Below are positions 8,341 through 18,357 of a stretch of DNA of 64,000 bases, piece by piece. Below the pieces are notes generated by a model. It did not search any database, was not told where the DNA came from, and saw nothing but the letters and a program-made list of their open reading frames with translations. The stretch's first letter is position 1; every line of letters begins with the position of its first letter. The DNA comes from Porifericola rhodea (GTDB lineage Bacteria > Bacteroidota > Bacteroidia > Cytophagales > Cyclobacteriaceae): the NCBI RefSeq assembly GCF_030506305.1, contig NZ_CP119421.1, positions 4,480,501-4,544,500 on the forward strand, read 5' to 3'. A program made the translations under genes and the position numbers.

Positions 8341-9561
8341 TTATTCGCCCTTAGATGCCTGATATATGGCGTTGAGCAAACTATTTTCCTGCTTGGTATC
8401 ATTACCCAGTTCCCAGAACATAATCCCGCCCAGGTCTTTTTCCATCGCATACTCAGCCTTTAATTTTACAGAAACCGTATCATCATAAGAGATGAAGATA
8501 CTATCTGTTGGGCTATACATGTAGGGGGCTTCAGCTACCTCATCCCAGTAGCGGGTATAGTTGGGATTGGTTTCGTACTGATCTCTTAACAGATGGTAGG
8601 CGGCCCAGCCAATATGTACACCTTTGTTGGGCTGGTATAAACCATTATTTTCGGGCGGAACGCCTTTCCAGGCTCTTCCGTAAAAAGCGCCACCAATTAC
8701 AATCTGCGAAGGATCTACGCCTCTTTCTATCAGATAATCTACTATGTTTTTAACCGAACGCGGCTCGTAGGTAGAAAAACCTTTTTCGCGCGCTGCGGCA
8801 TTTCTTTTCTCGTAGTACTCATAAATAGGATAGTCTTGCAGATCTTCATCTTTAATGCTACCCAGAGCAGTATGGTGGGCGGTATACGGAAGTGAGGCAC
8901 TTACCTGATCGTAAGTCATCACGTTCATATAATCCGCATATTTCATTACCTCAAGGGTCTCTATTTTGTCATAGTAGTATTCCCAACCGGCAGAGGCAAA
9001 GGTAAGTATCATCGGGCGATCCAGCTTGTCCATCTCTTCTCTCAGCTCTTTCATTAGTAGGGTAAAGGTCTGGGTATCTTCCTCACGGGCATCTATACCG
9101 GCCCAGTCCAGCGCCGGGTATTCCCAGTCCATATCTATACCATCCAGCTGGTATTCTTCAATCATCTTGATGGTGCTTTGTACAAATTTGGTACGGCCTT
9201 CGGCAGTAGAAGCCATATCGGAAAAGCCTCCGGCACCCCAGCCACCACAGGCCAGCATTACTTTTAGCTGCGGATGATTTTTCTTCTGCTCTACCAGCAG
9301 GCGAAGTTTTTCTCCGGCCTCCTCATGGCGAAATCCCATTTCTCCATCTATTACATTAGAGAAAGAAAAGATGATATGCGTCAGCTGATCTAAAGGCAGG
9401 CTTTCCGGATGGTAACGCTGCTCTGGCACATAATAGGCCATAATGTTTAATGGACTTTCTTCCTCTTCCTGTTGCTGTTGTGTGTTAGAAGTCTGGCAAG
9501 CACTGAAACTCAATGCCATGCAAAGCAAAAAGCTTAAAGTTAAAATTTGGTTTTTTAGCAT
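8341..9561 (-). CDS. GH18 family chitinase-like lipoprotein
   Basis: A 406-aa glycoside hydrolase family 18 protein. The ATG at 9561 is preferred over a TTG 30 bases upstream, because it gives a clean lipoprotein signal, MLKNQILTLSFLLCMALSFSAC, with the lipidated Cys at residue 22. The GH18 active-site motif DxxDxDxE is intact (D140, D143, D145, E147 in LDGIDMDWEYP), with the upstream strand VMLACGGWG and downstream YMNVMTYDQ. It should cleave beta-1,4-N-acetylglucosamine linkages on the cell surface or in the periplasm. A glutamine/glutamate-rich linker follows the lipobox. It has its own terminator. Confidence 0.9.
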   Translation of the reverse strand: MLKNQILTLSFLLCMALSFSACQTSNTQQQQEEEESPLNIMAYYVPEQRYHPESLPLDQLTHIIFSFSNVIDGEMGFRHEEAGEKLRLLVEQKKNHPQLKVMLACGGWGAGGFSDMASTAEGRTKFVQSTIKMIEEYQLDGIDMDWEYPALDWAGIDAREEDTQTFTLLMKELREEMDKLDRPMILTFASAGWEYYYDKIETLEVMKYADYMNVMTYDQVSASLPYTAHHTALGSIKDEDLQDYPIYEYYEKRNAAAREKGFSTYEPRSVKNIVDYLIERGVDPSQIVIGGAFYGRAWKGVPPENNGLYQPNKGVHIGWAAYHLLRDQYETNPNYTRYWDEVAEAPYMYSPTDSIFISYDDTVSVKLKAEYAMEKDLGGIMFWELGNDTKQENSLLNAIYQASKGE

Positions 9562-9786
9562 GTTTACAAAACAAATAAGTTGAAAAATCAATCAGTCTCT
9601 TACTGATTTACATAAAGCAACTGTAAACATAGTACAATTTTAAAAAATGAAGGAAGGGATAAGAGGAAAATCTATGAATGCCAAATACAGTTGTCAGCTT
9701 TACCTAAGCGTATGAATATTGTCTTATCCCATCCTTAATTTACCATAGCGGAAGCCCATAGTTACCGCTAGTCATGGATGTCATGA

Positions 9787-11637
9787 CTATTTTAGCGCAT
9801 TATACAAACGTTGATGCCACTGCTTCATCTGGGCTTCGTCAAACTTAATCACTTTACGGTCGTAGGTCATCAGGCCATTGGTTTCTACCTCTACATCTGA
9901 TGTTTGAGTATAAATAGCAGCAGAAAGCCCCATTGGAATAAGCGGCACCAAATCTTCCATTAGCTTCTGATAACGGGCAGAAAGTTCTTCTTTATTTTTA
10001 AAGCTCTGGTACCCCCAATTGTCTTTTTCCTGCCAGGTATGATTTTCTACCGGCAACCCTAATCCACCGTACTCACCCAATACCAGTATCTGCTTTTCTC
10101 CAAAGAGAGTCGGGTCGGGCATAGCTGGATCAGGGTAGTTGTGCAGGTCTATGATATGCCCTACCGGATAAAAATTACCACCACTGGCACTGTTTACCAG
10201 CCTGCTGGGGTCATAATTCATGGTCCACTCTGTAATCTCCACGGTTTTAAACTGCCCCCAGGCCTCATTAAATGGCACCCAAACCACGATGGAAGGAAAG
10301 TTGTAGAAATCATCCATAATTTCTTTCCACTCTGTACGGAAGATCTCTTCAGATTTGGAAGTACGCTCTTTTTCTGTACCAATTCCGGCAACACCTGGCC
10401 GGGGGTTCCAGCGATTACCCATATCACCGCTGGGCATATCCTGCCAGACGAGCATGCCCATCTGGTCGCAGTAGTAATACCAGCGGGCTGGCTCTACTTT
10501 TACGTGTTTACGAATCATATTAAAACCCATCTCCTGCGTTTTTTCTATGTCGTAGCGTAATGCCTCATCTGTTGGCGCAGTGTATAGACCATCAGGCCAC
10601 CATCCCTGGTCCAGGGGGCCGTACTGAAATACAAATTCGTTGTTCAGCATCATGCGTTGTATGCCCTCATCATCAGCTTCCATACTAATTTTGCGCATTG
10701 CACTATAGGTCTGTACCTCATCCAACACTTTTCCATTGCGCAGCAGCGTTACTTCTATGTCGTAAAGAAATGGGCTTTCGGGGGTCCAAAGTTTAGGCTG
10801 ATCCAGTTTCAGTGCAGCCTCTTCGGTGGCGCTTACTGTAACTTCAGCAATTTGGGTTTCTCCGTCTATCAACCTTACTCTAAGCTGATCATTATTACGG
10901 GCATTGGCTACGCCTGCTCCAATGTTAAAAGTAGCCTTATCAAAATCCGGTGTATTGCGGGTAAATTCAATATAGCTTTCAGGAACAGCTTCCAGCCATA
11001 CTGTTTGCCAAATACCAGTGACTGGGGTATACCATATGCCATGCGGATCTTTAACCTGCTTACCACGGGGCTGCGGCCCGTTGTCGCTAGGGTCCCACAC
11101 CCTAACTACCAATTCCTGCTCTCCTCGGGAAGTGAGTGCTTCGGTAATATCAAATGAAAAAGGATCATACCCACCACGGTGAGTGCCTATACTTTTTCCG
11201 TTTACAAATACTTCGGCCTCCCAATCTACCGCACCAAAATGTAGCAGGATGTTTTTTCTACGAAGCTTGCGGTCCAGACTAAAGTTGGTTTTGTACCAGA
11301 GCTCATTCTCTTCTCCTACCCTTTTACCTACGCCTGAGAGAGCAGATTCTGCAGGAAAAGGAACCAGAATTTCGCCCTGAAAAGCAACAGGCTTCCCTTT
11401 TGCTTTTTCCTGTATACTGTATTGCCATAGCCCGTTGAGGTTTTGCCAGTTATCGCGCCGCATCTGAGGACGAGGATACTCCTGATGTACATTTTCAGGA
11501 CTTACATTTGCAGCCCAGCGCGTGCTTATTTTGCTGTCGGCCATCTTCCATTGGTCATTCTGGGCATAGCCCTCTCCACAAAAAAATAGAGATACAATCA
11601 TTAAAATGCTTACAATCTGCTTCATAAAAATTCTCAT
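9787..11637 (-). CDS. GH2 family glycoside hydrolase (beta-galactosidase/glucuronidase-like)
   Basis: A 616-aa exported glycosidase with a signal peptide ending near GYAQ (residue 26). The order is sugar-binding jelly roll (about 60-220), immunoglobulin-like domain (about 222-320) and TIM barrel. The acid/base E458 (VPFNEAWG) and nucleophile E522 (LGEYGG) are visible. Family members cleave terminal beta-galactosides, beta-glucuronides or beta-mannosides; this shorter form is common in Bacteroidota utilisation loci. It lies downstream of the epimerase-like gene with a 140-base gap, so it may be co-transcribed or have its own promoter. Confidence 0.9.
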   Translation of the reverse strand: MRIFMKQIVSILMIVSLFFCGEGYAQNDQWKMADSKISTRWAANVSPENVHQEYPRPQMRRDNWQNLNGLWQYSIQEKAKGKPVAFQGEILVPFPAESALSGVGKRVGEENELWYKTNFSLDRKLRRKNILLHFGAVDWEAEVFVNGKSIGTHRGGYDPFSFDITEALTSRGEQELVVRVWDPSDNGPQPRGKQVKDPHGIWYTPVTGIWQTVWLEAVPESYIEFTRNTPDFDKATFNIGAGVANARNNDQLRVRLIDGETQIAEVTVSATEEAALKLDQPKLWTPESPFLYDIEVTLLRNGKVLDEVQTYSAMRKISMEADDEGIQRMMLNNEFVFQYGPLDQGWWPDGLYTAPTDEALRYDIEKTQEMGFNMIRKHVKVEPARWYYYCDQMGMLVWQDMPSGDMGNRWNPRPGVAGIGTEKERTSKSEEIFRTEWKEIMDDFYNFPSIVVWVPFNEAWGQFKTVEITEWTMNYDPSRLVNSASGGNFYPVGHIIDLHNYPDPAMPDPTLFGEKQILVLGEYGGLGLPVENHTWQEKDNWGYQSFKNKEELSARYQKLMEDLVPLIPMGLSAAIYTQTSDVEVETNGLMTYDRKVIKFDEAQMKQWHQRLYNALK

Positions 11638-11777
11638 TCAATAGTGTATTGTGTGTATTCTTTTAGGCTTGGTTCATACAATCATCGTCTAGTAAATAAT
11701 AGCTTATGCATGGAATCAAGCTAGTGTATTGTCAATTTCTTTGTTTTGTAGCAGCTCTTTTAAAGATAATGTGCTTT

Positions 11778-12629
11778 TCAGGAATTGAACAGCGACTTAT
11801 AAAAAGCTAAACCTTCGCTGGCCAGCTCATCAGAACTATTGGCAAGGGGTCGCCATATGCAGGTAGCTTTGGCGATCTCTTCGGATACAGCTCCAAATGT
11901 TTCTATTACTACTGCACCCTGATAGTCTATATCTGTTAAGGCTTCTTTGATTCCCTGCCAGTCTACATTAGCTGTGCCGGGTGTGCCTCTATCGCTTTCG
12001 TTGCCCTGTACGTGGCAGAGGCGCTCCTTTCCTAACTTTCTGATGGTGGCGGGTATATCTTTCTCCTCTATATTATTATGGAAGGTATCCAGCTGAATTT
12101 TGACATGGGAATGTGCTACTTCGGAGATAAGGTCCAGCGCCTGATCTGCGGTATTAATCATATCACTTTCAAAGCGATTCAGAGGTTCCACACCCAGCTC
12201 TACTCCATAATCCGAAGCAATGGCTCCCAACTCTTTAAGCGCAGCTACACAGTAGTCCTTCTCTTTGGCTTTTTGTGCTTCAGAAACAAAGCGGGTTTTG
12301 CCTACCGCAGCGTATAATGGCCCACCAAAGATGGGGCTGTTCATCTGGCCCGCAATACGGATGCAATCTGCAATATAGTTAAAGCCCTGTTTTCTGATGC
12401 GGGGGCTATCACTGGAAATGTCGCGCTCCGCACCAAATGCTCCGCTGATTGTAAGTTGAAGGTCAAGCTCATCAGCCATAACTTTTAATCGCTGCCAGTC
12501 TATCAGATCTTTATCTTCTACGGGAATCTCAATTATATCAAAGCCCATCTCCTTTACCTTTGACAGAAGGTTGAAAGAAGCATTGCTAAAGGGTGATACC
12601 CACAAAAATGTGCTTACTCCAAATTTCAT
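11778..12629 (-). CDS. Sugar phosphate isomerase/epimerase-like TIM barrel (D-tagatose/psicose 3-epimerase type)
   Basis: A 283-aa cytoplasmic AP_endonuc_2-type TIM barrel. Metal and catalytic residues of the ketose 3-epimerase group are recognisable: the Glu of LGVEPLNRFE, the Asp of IQLDTFHNNIEE, the His of CHVQGNESDRG and the Glu of VVIETFG. It most likely epimerises a ketose at C3 or, as in Bacteroides 3-keto-glycoside loci, acts as an elimination lyase on a 3-keto sugar. Its position beside a Gfo/Idh/MocA oxidoreductase and a ThuA protein favours keto-sugar chemistry. There is no signal peptide. Confidence 0.85.
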   Translation of the reverse strand: MKFGVSTFLWVSPFSNASFNLLSKVKEMGFDIIEIPVEDKDLIDWQRLKVMADELDLQLTISGAFGAERDISSDSPRIRKQGFNYIADCIRIAGQMNSPIFGGPLYAAVGKTRFVSEAQKAKEKDYCVAALKELGAIASDYGVELGVEPLNRFESDMINTADQALDLISEVAHSHVKIQLDTFHNNIEEKDIPATIRKLGKERLCHVQGNESDRGTPGTANVDWQGIKEALTDIDYQGAVVIETFGAVSEEIAKATCIWRPLANSSDELASEGLAFYKSLFNS

Positions 12630-12741
12630 ATGGTTTATCTCAGTTGATGTACTTCTGCAAAGAATACTTATAAAACACTAACTATTAGCACATTATGATT
12701 TAACTTAAATTAAAAACCTTTGCAAAAGCACTACATGACAG

Positions 12742-12770
12742 AAAAAACCGCTACACTAATGCGTAGCGGC
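12742..12770 (-). terminator. Terminator after the Gfo/Idh/MocA gene
   Basis: CCGCTAC (12748-12754) and GTAGCGG (12763-12769) form a 7-bp stem, with an A-run at 12742-12747 that is a T-run on the minus strand. It lies just past the oxidoreductase stop, separating that gene from the epimerase-like gene. Confidence 0.75.
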
Positions 12771-12793
12771 TTAACTCAATTTTTCGTGGCTTT

Positions 12794-13909
12794 TTATTCA
12801 AAGTCAGGAATAAAAATTCTCTTCCCATTATTCATGGCGGACTCATGGGCACAAATTCCGGCGCAGGTATAATTTGCTGCTACGTCCGCATCTACTGCTG
12901 AGTTTCTACCCTCCACTATGGCTGCGACAAACTCCTGTACCAAATGGGGATGAGAGCCTCCATGGCCTGCGCCCTGAAGAAATGAGACGTGGTTTGGATC
13001 ATCTATCTGCTCTCTTTTGGTAAAGTCTGCAATCTCATCTATCAGCATTTCGTCGGTATCTGGTACATCCAGGCGTTCGGCATTTTCACCTCCGTCAAAA
13101 ATAGCATGACCTTCGTCCTGTAGTTGTTCCCACTCAAAAGACATTTTGGTGCCGTAAACATCATAACTCTCACGATACTGCCTTACTACATCAAATAAAG
13201 AACGGGTAGCTTCAGCAATAACGTCGGAGTTTTTAAGGGTGAAGGTGGCAGTTTCTACAGCGAAGGGTGAACCATATCTTTTGGCCAGGTCTTCCTGCAA
13301 ACGGCCAGATCCATGACAAACGACGGACTCCGCTTTGGTATTATTGATTCGTAAAAGTGGAGAAATGGCATGAGTACCATTTAGCATGGGCGGAAAACCT
13401 TTCCAGTACTCAGCCCAGCCTTCCATACTCATATCCTGTATATGTGAGCCCCGAACAAACTGAATTTTGCCTAGCTCTCCGCTTTCCGCTTTCTTGAGTC
13501 CGTACAGAAATTCACGGGTATACAATGCAGTTTCCATCATCATATACACTTTTCCTGATCTTCTTTTTGCTTCTACAATGGCCTGGCAATCTTCTACAGT
13601 CATTGCCATAGGAATGGTGCAGGCTGTATGTTTATTGGCATTCAGTGAAGCCAGCGTCATGCGGGCATGATCAGGTACCGGGGTTACTACATGTATGGCA
13701 TCCACATCATCTCTTAGCGGCACCTCTTCAAAATTGGTAAAGCAGAGCTTATCATCCAGATTGAATTTATCTTTTAGTTCGGCAATGGTATTTTCATTTC
13801 TGGTACAAATGCCTACTGCCTTGATATTGGGATGTTTCTGATAAATGGGTATGAATTCTTTACCGAATCCCATACCTACGATAACGACTGTAATCTTCTT
13901 ATCGCTCAT
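12794..13909 (-). CDS. Gfo/Idh/MocA family oxidoreductase
   Basis: A 371-aa NAD(P)-dependent sugar dehydrogenase. The Rossmann strand-loop ITVVIVGMGFGKEF is at the N-terminus, followed by DAIHVVTPVPDHA near residue 70, the usual second-strand acidic and Pro-containing region, and a C-terminal alpha/beta domain. There is no signal or Tat sequence, so it is cytoplasmic. It lies 48 bases downstream of the ThuA gene. Relatives such as ThuB oxidise or reduce C3 of sugars; with ThuA and the TIM barrel beside it, a 3-keto-sugar role is likely. A terminator follows. Confidence 0.88.
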   Translation of the reverse strand: MSDKKITVVIVGMGFGKEFIPIYQKHPNIKAVGICTRNENTIAELKDKFNLDDKLCFTNFEEVPLRDDVDAIHVVTPVPDHARMTLASLNANKHTACTIPMAMTVEDCQAIVEAKRRSGKVYMMMETALYTREFLYGLKKAESGELGKIQFVRGSHIQDMSMEGWAEYWKGFPPMLNGTHAISPLLRINNTKAESVVCHGSGRLQEDLAKRYGSPFAVETATFTLKNSDVIAEATRSLFDVVRQYRESYDVYGTKMSFEWEQLQDEGHAIFDGGENAERLDVPDTDEMLIDEIADFTKREQIDDPNHVSFLQGAGHGGSHPHLVQEFVAAIVEGRNSAVDADVAANYTCAGICAHESAMNNGKRIFIPDFE

Positions 13910-13957
13910 GTCGGTCTGTTGTGTTTAAAATGATGTATAGGTTATGAATTAGGATTA

Positions 13958-14716
13958 TTATTGAGAAGCTGCTGCCCAGCTTACAGCATTCCGCAGTAAT
14001 CTTTGGTATGCTTTCAATTCGTGCGCTGCACCATCATGCCCTAAAGCAATAGCAGCAATACGAGCCTCAGGATGGTTGATGATAAAAACAGAAGGGAAAC
14101 GCTCTCCCTTTTCGGGATTTACTGCCTCGGCAAGTACTTTTATGCCAGGCCCACTAGCATCGCTTTTGAAATAATACAGCTCATCCTCCAGCGAAAAAGA
14201 TTTTATCTTTCTGGTTAAGGGATGCTTGCTATCTACAATATTGACCTGAAACTTTCCGTACGGATCATGTCCGCGAGAGCCTCCACTTACAAGCTTTTGA
14301 TTGTATTCTGGCCAGTCCTGCCAATTGTACCAGAGGGCGGCATGTCCAAGAACGATTCCTTTTCCCTGCCTGGCAAACTCAAAAATCGCTTTCCTTGCTT
14401 CCTTATTAGGAATAGGCTGATTGTTGGTTAGATATAGCACATCTGTATCCTGTAAATAATGTGCTATAGAATCGGTATTATCCGTATAACGCACTTCAGA
14501 AAATTTTCTTTTTTCCAAAGTTTGGGTGTCTACCTTTTTATACCAGCGGTCAAAATCATGGGAGCTACCTCCCCCCACTATCAGTACCCGAATTGGTTTT
14601 TTGTAAGTATCAGCAACGGCACCGTTAAAGGCAGTTACTAAGAATAGCAAGCCAATTATTACTATAGAAGGCAGTCTATGGCTGGCTTTGCATATCAGTA
14701 GGGTATTAGAGATCAT
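13958..14716 (-). CDS. ThuA-like domain protein, secreted
   Basis: A 252-aa protein formed almost entirely by one ThuA (trehalose utilisation) domain of the class I amidotransferase-like fold. The hydrophobic N-terminal segment up to about residue 35 (VIIGLLFLVTAFNGAVA) looks like an uncleaved anchor or signal peptide. Core features are VLIVGGGSSHDFDRWY, GKGIVLGHAALWY and the late ALGHDGAAHELKAY segment. Known ThuA proteins act in 3-keto-disaccharide metabolism. It begins 32 bases after the large dehydrogenase gene, which itself starts with a ThuA domain, so the locus has two copies. Confidence 0.82.
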   Translation of the reverse strand: MISNTLLICKASHRLPSIVIIGLLFLVTAFNGAVADTYKKPIRVLIVGGGSSHDFDRWYKKVDTQTLEKRKFSEVRYTDNTDSIAHYLQDTDVLYLTNNQPIPNKEARKAIFEFARQGKGIVLGHAALWYNWQDWPEYNQKLVSGGSRGHDPYGKFQVNIVDSKHPLTRKIKSFSLEDELYYFKSDASGPGIKVLAEAVNPEKGERFPSVFIINHPEARIAAIALGHDGAAHELKAYQRLLRNAVSWAAASQ

Positions 14717-14748
14717 ATGTAATGGATTGGTTGTTGGTTTGGATGTTT

Positions 14749-17700
14749 CTATCGGGAGAAGTCACTGGCTTTTTCAACTTTCATAATGCCGTTCATCATG
14801 CGCCAGTGCCCCGGAAAAGTGCAGACAAAGGGATATTCTCCGGCTTCGTCAGGAACTGTAAACGTCAGGTTCACTACTTCTTCAGGATTCAGCATTTTGG
14901 TCGCAAACAAGACTTCGGGCATATCAGGAACATAGTCTTTTTGAGCTCCATCAGGATCACGAGCCAGTGCGTCGGCTGCTTTTCCTACTTTTTGCAGGCT
15001 ACCTGGCTTCAGGATGAGCAGATTATGTTGCATACCATCCAGATTTTCCAGAGCTATCGTTACCTTTTCGCCGGCTTTCACGCTGAATACAGCTTTGTCG
15101 TATTTCATCATATCTGGCACCACCTTTAGATAGATGGTATTACTTTCCTGTCCGTCTGATGATTCTTTTTCTGCATTTGTGGAAGCAAGTGCAGGAGAAG
15201 AAGTATCGCTGTCCGTAGACTTAAGTTCTAGTGAGATACTATTTAACTCTCCATTCAAACGATTATCTCCCTCGTATGAACCTAGTTTACTATCATCTTC
15301 AAAATCGTAACTGGTACGAATTACAGAATTGATAGAAGCCCTGACTAAAGCAGGTGCTTTTCCTTCTCCTATCAACTTATTATCGGCATAGAGTAGCATT
15401 TTGCCATCTTTCTTAAGTTCGGCACGCAGCTCCGATTGAGCAGGCACTTTACTTTTACTTCTGGCCTGATAGCTTTTGCCCTGATGCTTCACTTCCATTA
15501 CCAATTGCTGGTTTTCCAGATAGAGGCCATAACCTTCTTGCTGATCTGCATGTGCCATAATTACTCCTCGGAGAGGCTCATCTCTTCTTTTGACTGAAGC
15601 AGTAATACTAATTTCTTTACCTGCAACCTCTACAGGATAAGGGATAGTACCACGGCGAGGCAAATCATAGACTTCTTTTTGTAAAGCAGCTAAAATAGAA
15701 GCCCTTATACTCACAGACTCTGTTTTCTGAAGGTTAGAGCCAGCCTCCAAAAAGCCTTTCTCGTGACTGATAGCAGCAGCAAATAGTGCTTTTCTCAGCC
15801 AGGGGTCTTTAGCATTTTCCATTTGAGCACTGGCTTCAAAGATGTAGTTTCCGATAGAGGTTTCTGCTGGTATCTCTGCTAATGTAAGTGCCGTTGCCAT
15901 GCGAACATGGAGCGAAGGATCATTTAGCAAATCCGCAGACCTGATTGCTTCAAATGTAGAGATGTTTTTGGGAAGTACCTGTACCGCAGCTTTACGTACA
16001 CCTGCTGCCGGATGCTGTAAGGCATGTTTAGCAGCCTGTAGAGCTTCCGGATGATGCCCCTCCAGCAATCCCAGGCCATGCAAAGTCCATAGCGAATGTA
16101 CTGCCGGACTATTCAGGCCAATCTCATCTACTTCCTGATTTTCAATAATTTCTACCAGGCCGGAAAGCATAGATGATTTTCCTGACTCTACAATCAATCG
16201 CTGAGCCGTCATACGCCAAAACATATTATCGTTTTTTAAAGCCTGAAGCAGTCCTTCTTCATCCTCTTTAGAAAGAGCAATGGGCTCATATTCAGGAGCA
16301 TCTTTGTAGACTATTCTATATATTCTACCATAGTTGATATCTCTTAGCGGACTGATAAATGCATTACCCTGCCCGTGCGGCTGGTCGGTAAAGGGCAGTA
16401 CCATACGAGATGGGGCCTGCCTTTCTACAAACACATTGTGCTGAATGATAAAGTTGTACCAGTCTGCGACCCAAACTGCTCCATCGGGTCCTACCTGGCT
16501 CTGTACTGGTCCAAACCACTCATCTGAGCTTGCCATCAGGTTCCAGCCATCCGCTTCAGTAAAGCCTGCCCCCTCTTTTTCAATTACTGCATTGTGCACC
16601 AGGCGTATGGTCGGCTCGTTAACAAAAGCGATACGGTTCCAGTAAGGCTTAGGAAAGCTTCTTGCGGTATACAAATGATGTCCGGCTGCTGAAGTAAAGC
16701 CACCTACCACATCTACCTGGCGGAGGTTAGGGGTCATGGCATGTGCATCGTAGTGCCCATCTATTTTCTGAATCGCGTTAATGTCTCTGATTTCCTCTTT
16801 TGGGTTTGAGGAGTTGCTCGCTGTAAGCACAGGGAGTTTACGCTGCATATATTTTGCGGGCATGGCATAATAAGCGCTGTGCGTATTATTGGCCGTAGAA
16901 ATGAAAACATCATTTTCTTCGGAAAAGCCCAGCCCCCAGGTGTTGTTACTGGTGTTGGCGAGGTATTCAAAATCGCTTCCATCAGCATTAAAACGATACA
17001 CGCCCTGGCGAAATGCTGTACTAATTCCATTAACCTTTCCTTCAAAGCCTGAATACCCTAAAACACCCCAGATTTTGTTATCAAAACCATATTGCAGATT
17101 GGAAGGGCCTGCATGGGTATCGTTTTTGCCCCAGCCCGAAATAATTTTTTTGCGAATATCTGCTTTGTCGTCGCCGTCGGTATCTTTAAGAAAGACAAAA
17201 TCCGGTGCCATAGAAACAATGACCCCTCCCTTTGCAAAAGCCATACTGGTAGGAATATTTAGGCTGTCAGCGAAAACGGTGAATTTATCCGCTTTACCAT
17301 CACCATCAGTATCCTCACAGATTTTGATACGGTCGTTGGCCGCGCCATCTGTCTCCAGAAAGGTATTGGGATAATCCACTGACTCTACTACCCAGAGTCT
17401 TCCTTTTTCGTCCCAAGACATGGCAATAGGATTGGTAATATCTGGCTCGGAAGCAAAAAGCTGAACTTCAAAATCTACCGGAACCTGTATCAGCTTCATA
17501 GACTCTTCCGGAGAGAGAGCTTCCTGCATTTTAGGCACAAAATAACGTTTGGTAAAATCTGAAATGGTGATAGAATCATAAATGGAGACATCCGGAATGT
17601 CCAGCCTGGCAATTTTCTGATTTACTTCTTCTCCCAATGCCCAAAGCACTCCCTGATTAACTAGTTGAAGAAAGCCTGCGTTGATCCAGGTACTATCATT

Positions 17701-18357
17701 ATGGCCATAGGCGGTATAAAAAACACGTCCCTTGCCCAGCTCACGAATCCAGGTATAAGGTTCAGTACCATTTTCCGTATTACGGCTGCTTAAAACTATA
17801 TTGTCTGAAGCAAGCCTTTGATGTACATAGGTTTCGTCCCAGGTTTCAAATGCCTGAAATTTTTGAGCCAGAGCATGCTTATCGTGATGTATATCCGCAG
17901 CGAATACACCTTCGCTATGAGAGTGAAACTGTCCGCCAATCGTATTGATGTACCAGTCGGAATTTCTAAAACAACCGGAGGCTGAATGGATAGGAATTAG
18001 TCCTTTTCCGTTTTCCAGAAAGTTTTTTAAGGCTAACTCCTGGGCCGGAGGAAGTGAATCATGGTTGGCATAGATGATAAGGCCATCGTACTTACTCAAG
18101 TTTTCAGTATTTATATCTTCCAGCTGCTCGGTATAGCTTAGATTGATACCTTCTTTAAACAAAGAAATGGCGAGCCATGGAGCATACTTAGCCGAATTAT
18201 GATGCTGGCTATCGTGACCTAAGAAAAGTACTTCTGCCCTGCGGGCGGTATCCTGTTTCTGATAGCTATTGCCAAAGCTGCTATCCAGAATATTGAAACG
18301 ATCGCCACAAGACTGTAAGCACAGACTAGCAGATAGTAAAAAGACAAATACTCTCAT
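14749..18357 (-). CDS. Giant lipoprotein: ThuA + PVC-type dehydrogenase propeller + HEAT + sulfatase-C-like domain + cupredoxin
   Basis: A 1202-aa multidomain lipoprotein (lipobox LQSC, Cys17). Visible modules are a ThuA domain (about 40-245); a beta-propeller of the PVC-type membrane-bound dehydrogenase family (about 290-700, with EDTDGDGKAD and DTDGDDKAD calcium-like loops); HEAT-like helical repeats (about 715-890); a beta-sandwich resembling the C-terminal extension of arylsulfatases (about 905-1040, with GVIMAHADQQEGYGLYL); and a C-terminal azurin/plastocyanin domain. The type-1 copper ligands are H1111, C1179, H1184 and M1188 (CTFPGH then Met, azurin spacing). It carries no CxxCH. Probable role: periplasmic or surface sugar oxidation passing electrons to copper. 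It follows the SusCD and DUF3823 genes in the same orientation. Confidence 0.85.
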   Translation of the reverse strand: MRVFVFLLSASLCLQSCGDRFNILDSSFGNSYQKQDTARRAEVLFLGHDSQHHNSAKYAPWLAISLFKEGINLSYTEQLEDINTENLSKYDGLIIYANHDSLPPAQELALKNFLENGKGLIPIHSASGCFRNSDWYINTIGGQFHSHSEGVFAADIHHDKHALAQKFQAFETWDETYVHQRLASDNIVLSSRNTENGTEPYTWIRELGKGRVFYTAYGHNDSTWINAGFLQLVNQGVLWALGEEVNQKIARLDIPDVSIYDSITISDFTKRYFVPKMQEALSPEESMKLIQVPVDFEVQLFASEPDITNPIAMSWDEKGRLWVVESVDYPNTFLETDGAANDRIKICEDTDGDGKADKFTVFADSLNIPTSMAFAKGGVIVSMAPDFVFLKDTDGDDKADIRKKIISGWGKNDTHAGPSNLQYGFDNKIWGVLGYSGFEGKVNGISTAFRQGVYRFNADGSDFEYLANTSNNTWGLGFSEENDVFISTANNTHSAYYAMPAKYMQRKLPVLTASNSSNPKEEIRDINAIQKIDGHYDAHAMTPNLRQVDVVGGFTSAAGHHLYTARSFPKPYWNRIAFVNEPTIRLVHNAVIEKEGAGFTEADGWNLMASSDEWFGPVQSQVGPDGAVWVADWYNFIIQHNVFVERQAPSRMVLPFTDQPHGQGNAFISPLRDINYGRIYRIVYKDAPEYEPIALSKEDEEGLLQALKNDNMFWRMTAQRLIVESGKSSMLSGLVEIIENQEVDEIGLNSPAVHSLWTLHGLGLLEGHHPEALQAAKHALQHPAAGVRKAAVQVLPKNISTFEAIRSADLLNDPSLHVRMATALTLAEIPAETSIGNYIFEASAQMENAKDPWLRKALFAAAISHEKGFLEAGSNLQKTESVSIRASILAALQKEVYDLPRRGTIPYPVEVAGKEISITASVKRRDEPLRGVIMAHADQQEGYGLYLENQQLVMEVKHQGKSYQARSKSKVPAQSELRAELKKDGKMLLYADNKLIGEGKAPALVRASINSVIRTSYDFEDDSKLGSYEGDNRLNGELNSISLELKSTDSDTSSPALASTNAEKESSDGQESNTIYLKVVPDMMKYDKAVFSVKAGEKVTIALENLDGMQHNLLILKPGSLQKVGKAADALARDPDGAQKDYVPDMPEVLFATKMLNPEEVVNLTFTVPDEAGEYPFVCTFPGHWRMMNGIMKVEKASDFSR

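Noticed and set aside
9562-9591. N-terminal extension of the GH18 protein from a TTG
   Set aside because: The ATG at 9561 gives a proper lipoprotein signal peptide; the extension only adds ten residues before it.
10141-11157. Long plus-strand frames inside the GH2 gene
   Set aside because: They lie antisense to a well-supported glycosidase gene and show no recognisable protein features.
14749-18357. Cytochrome c haem site in the large ThuA lipoprotein
   Set aside because: No CxxCH motif is present; the terminal Cys is part of the azurin-like copper motif CTFPGH.
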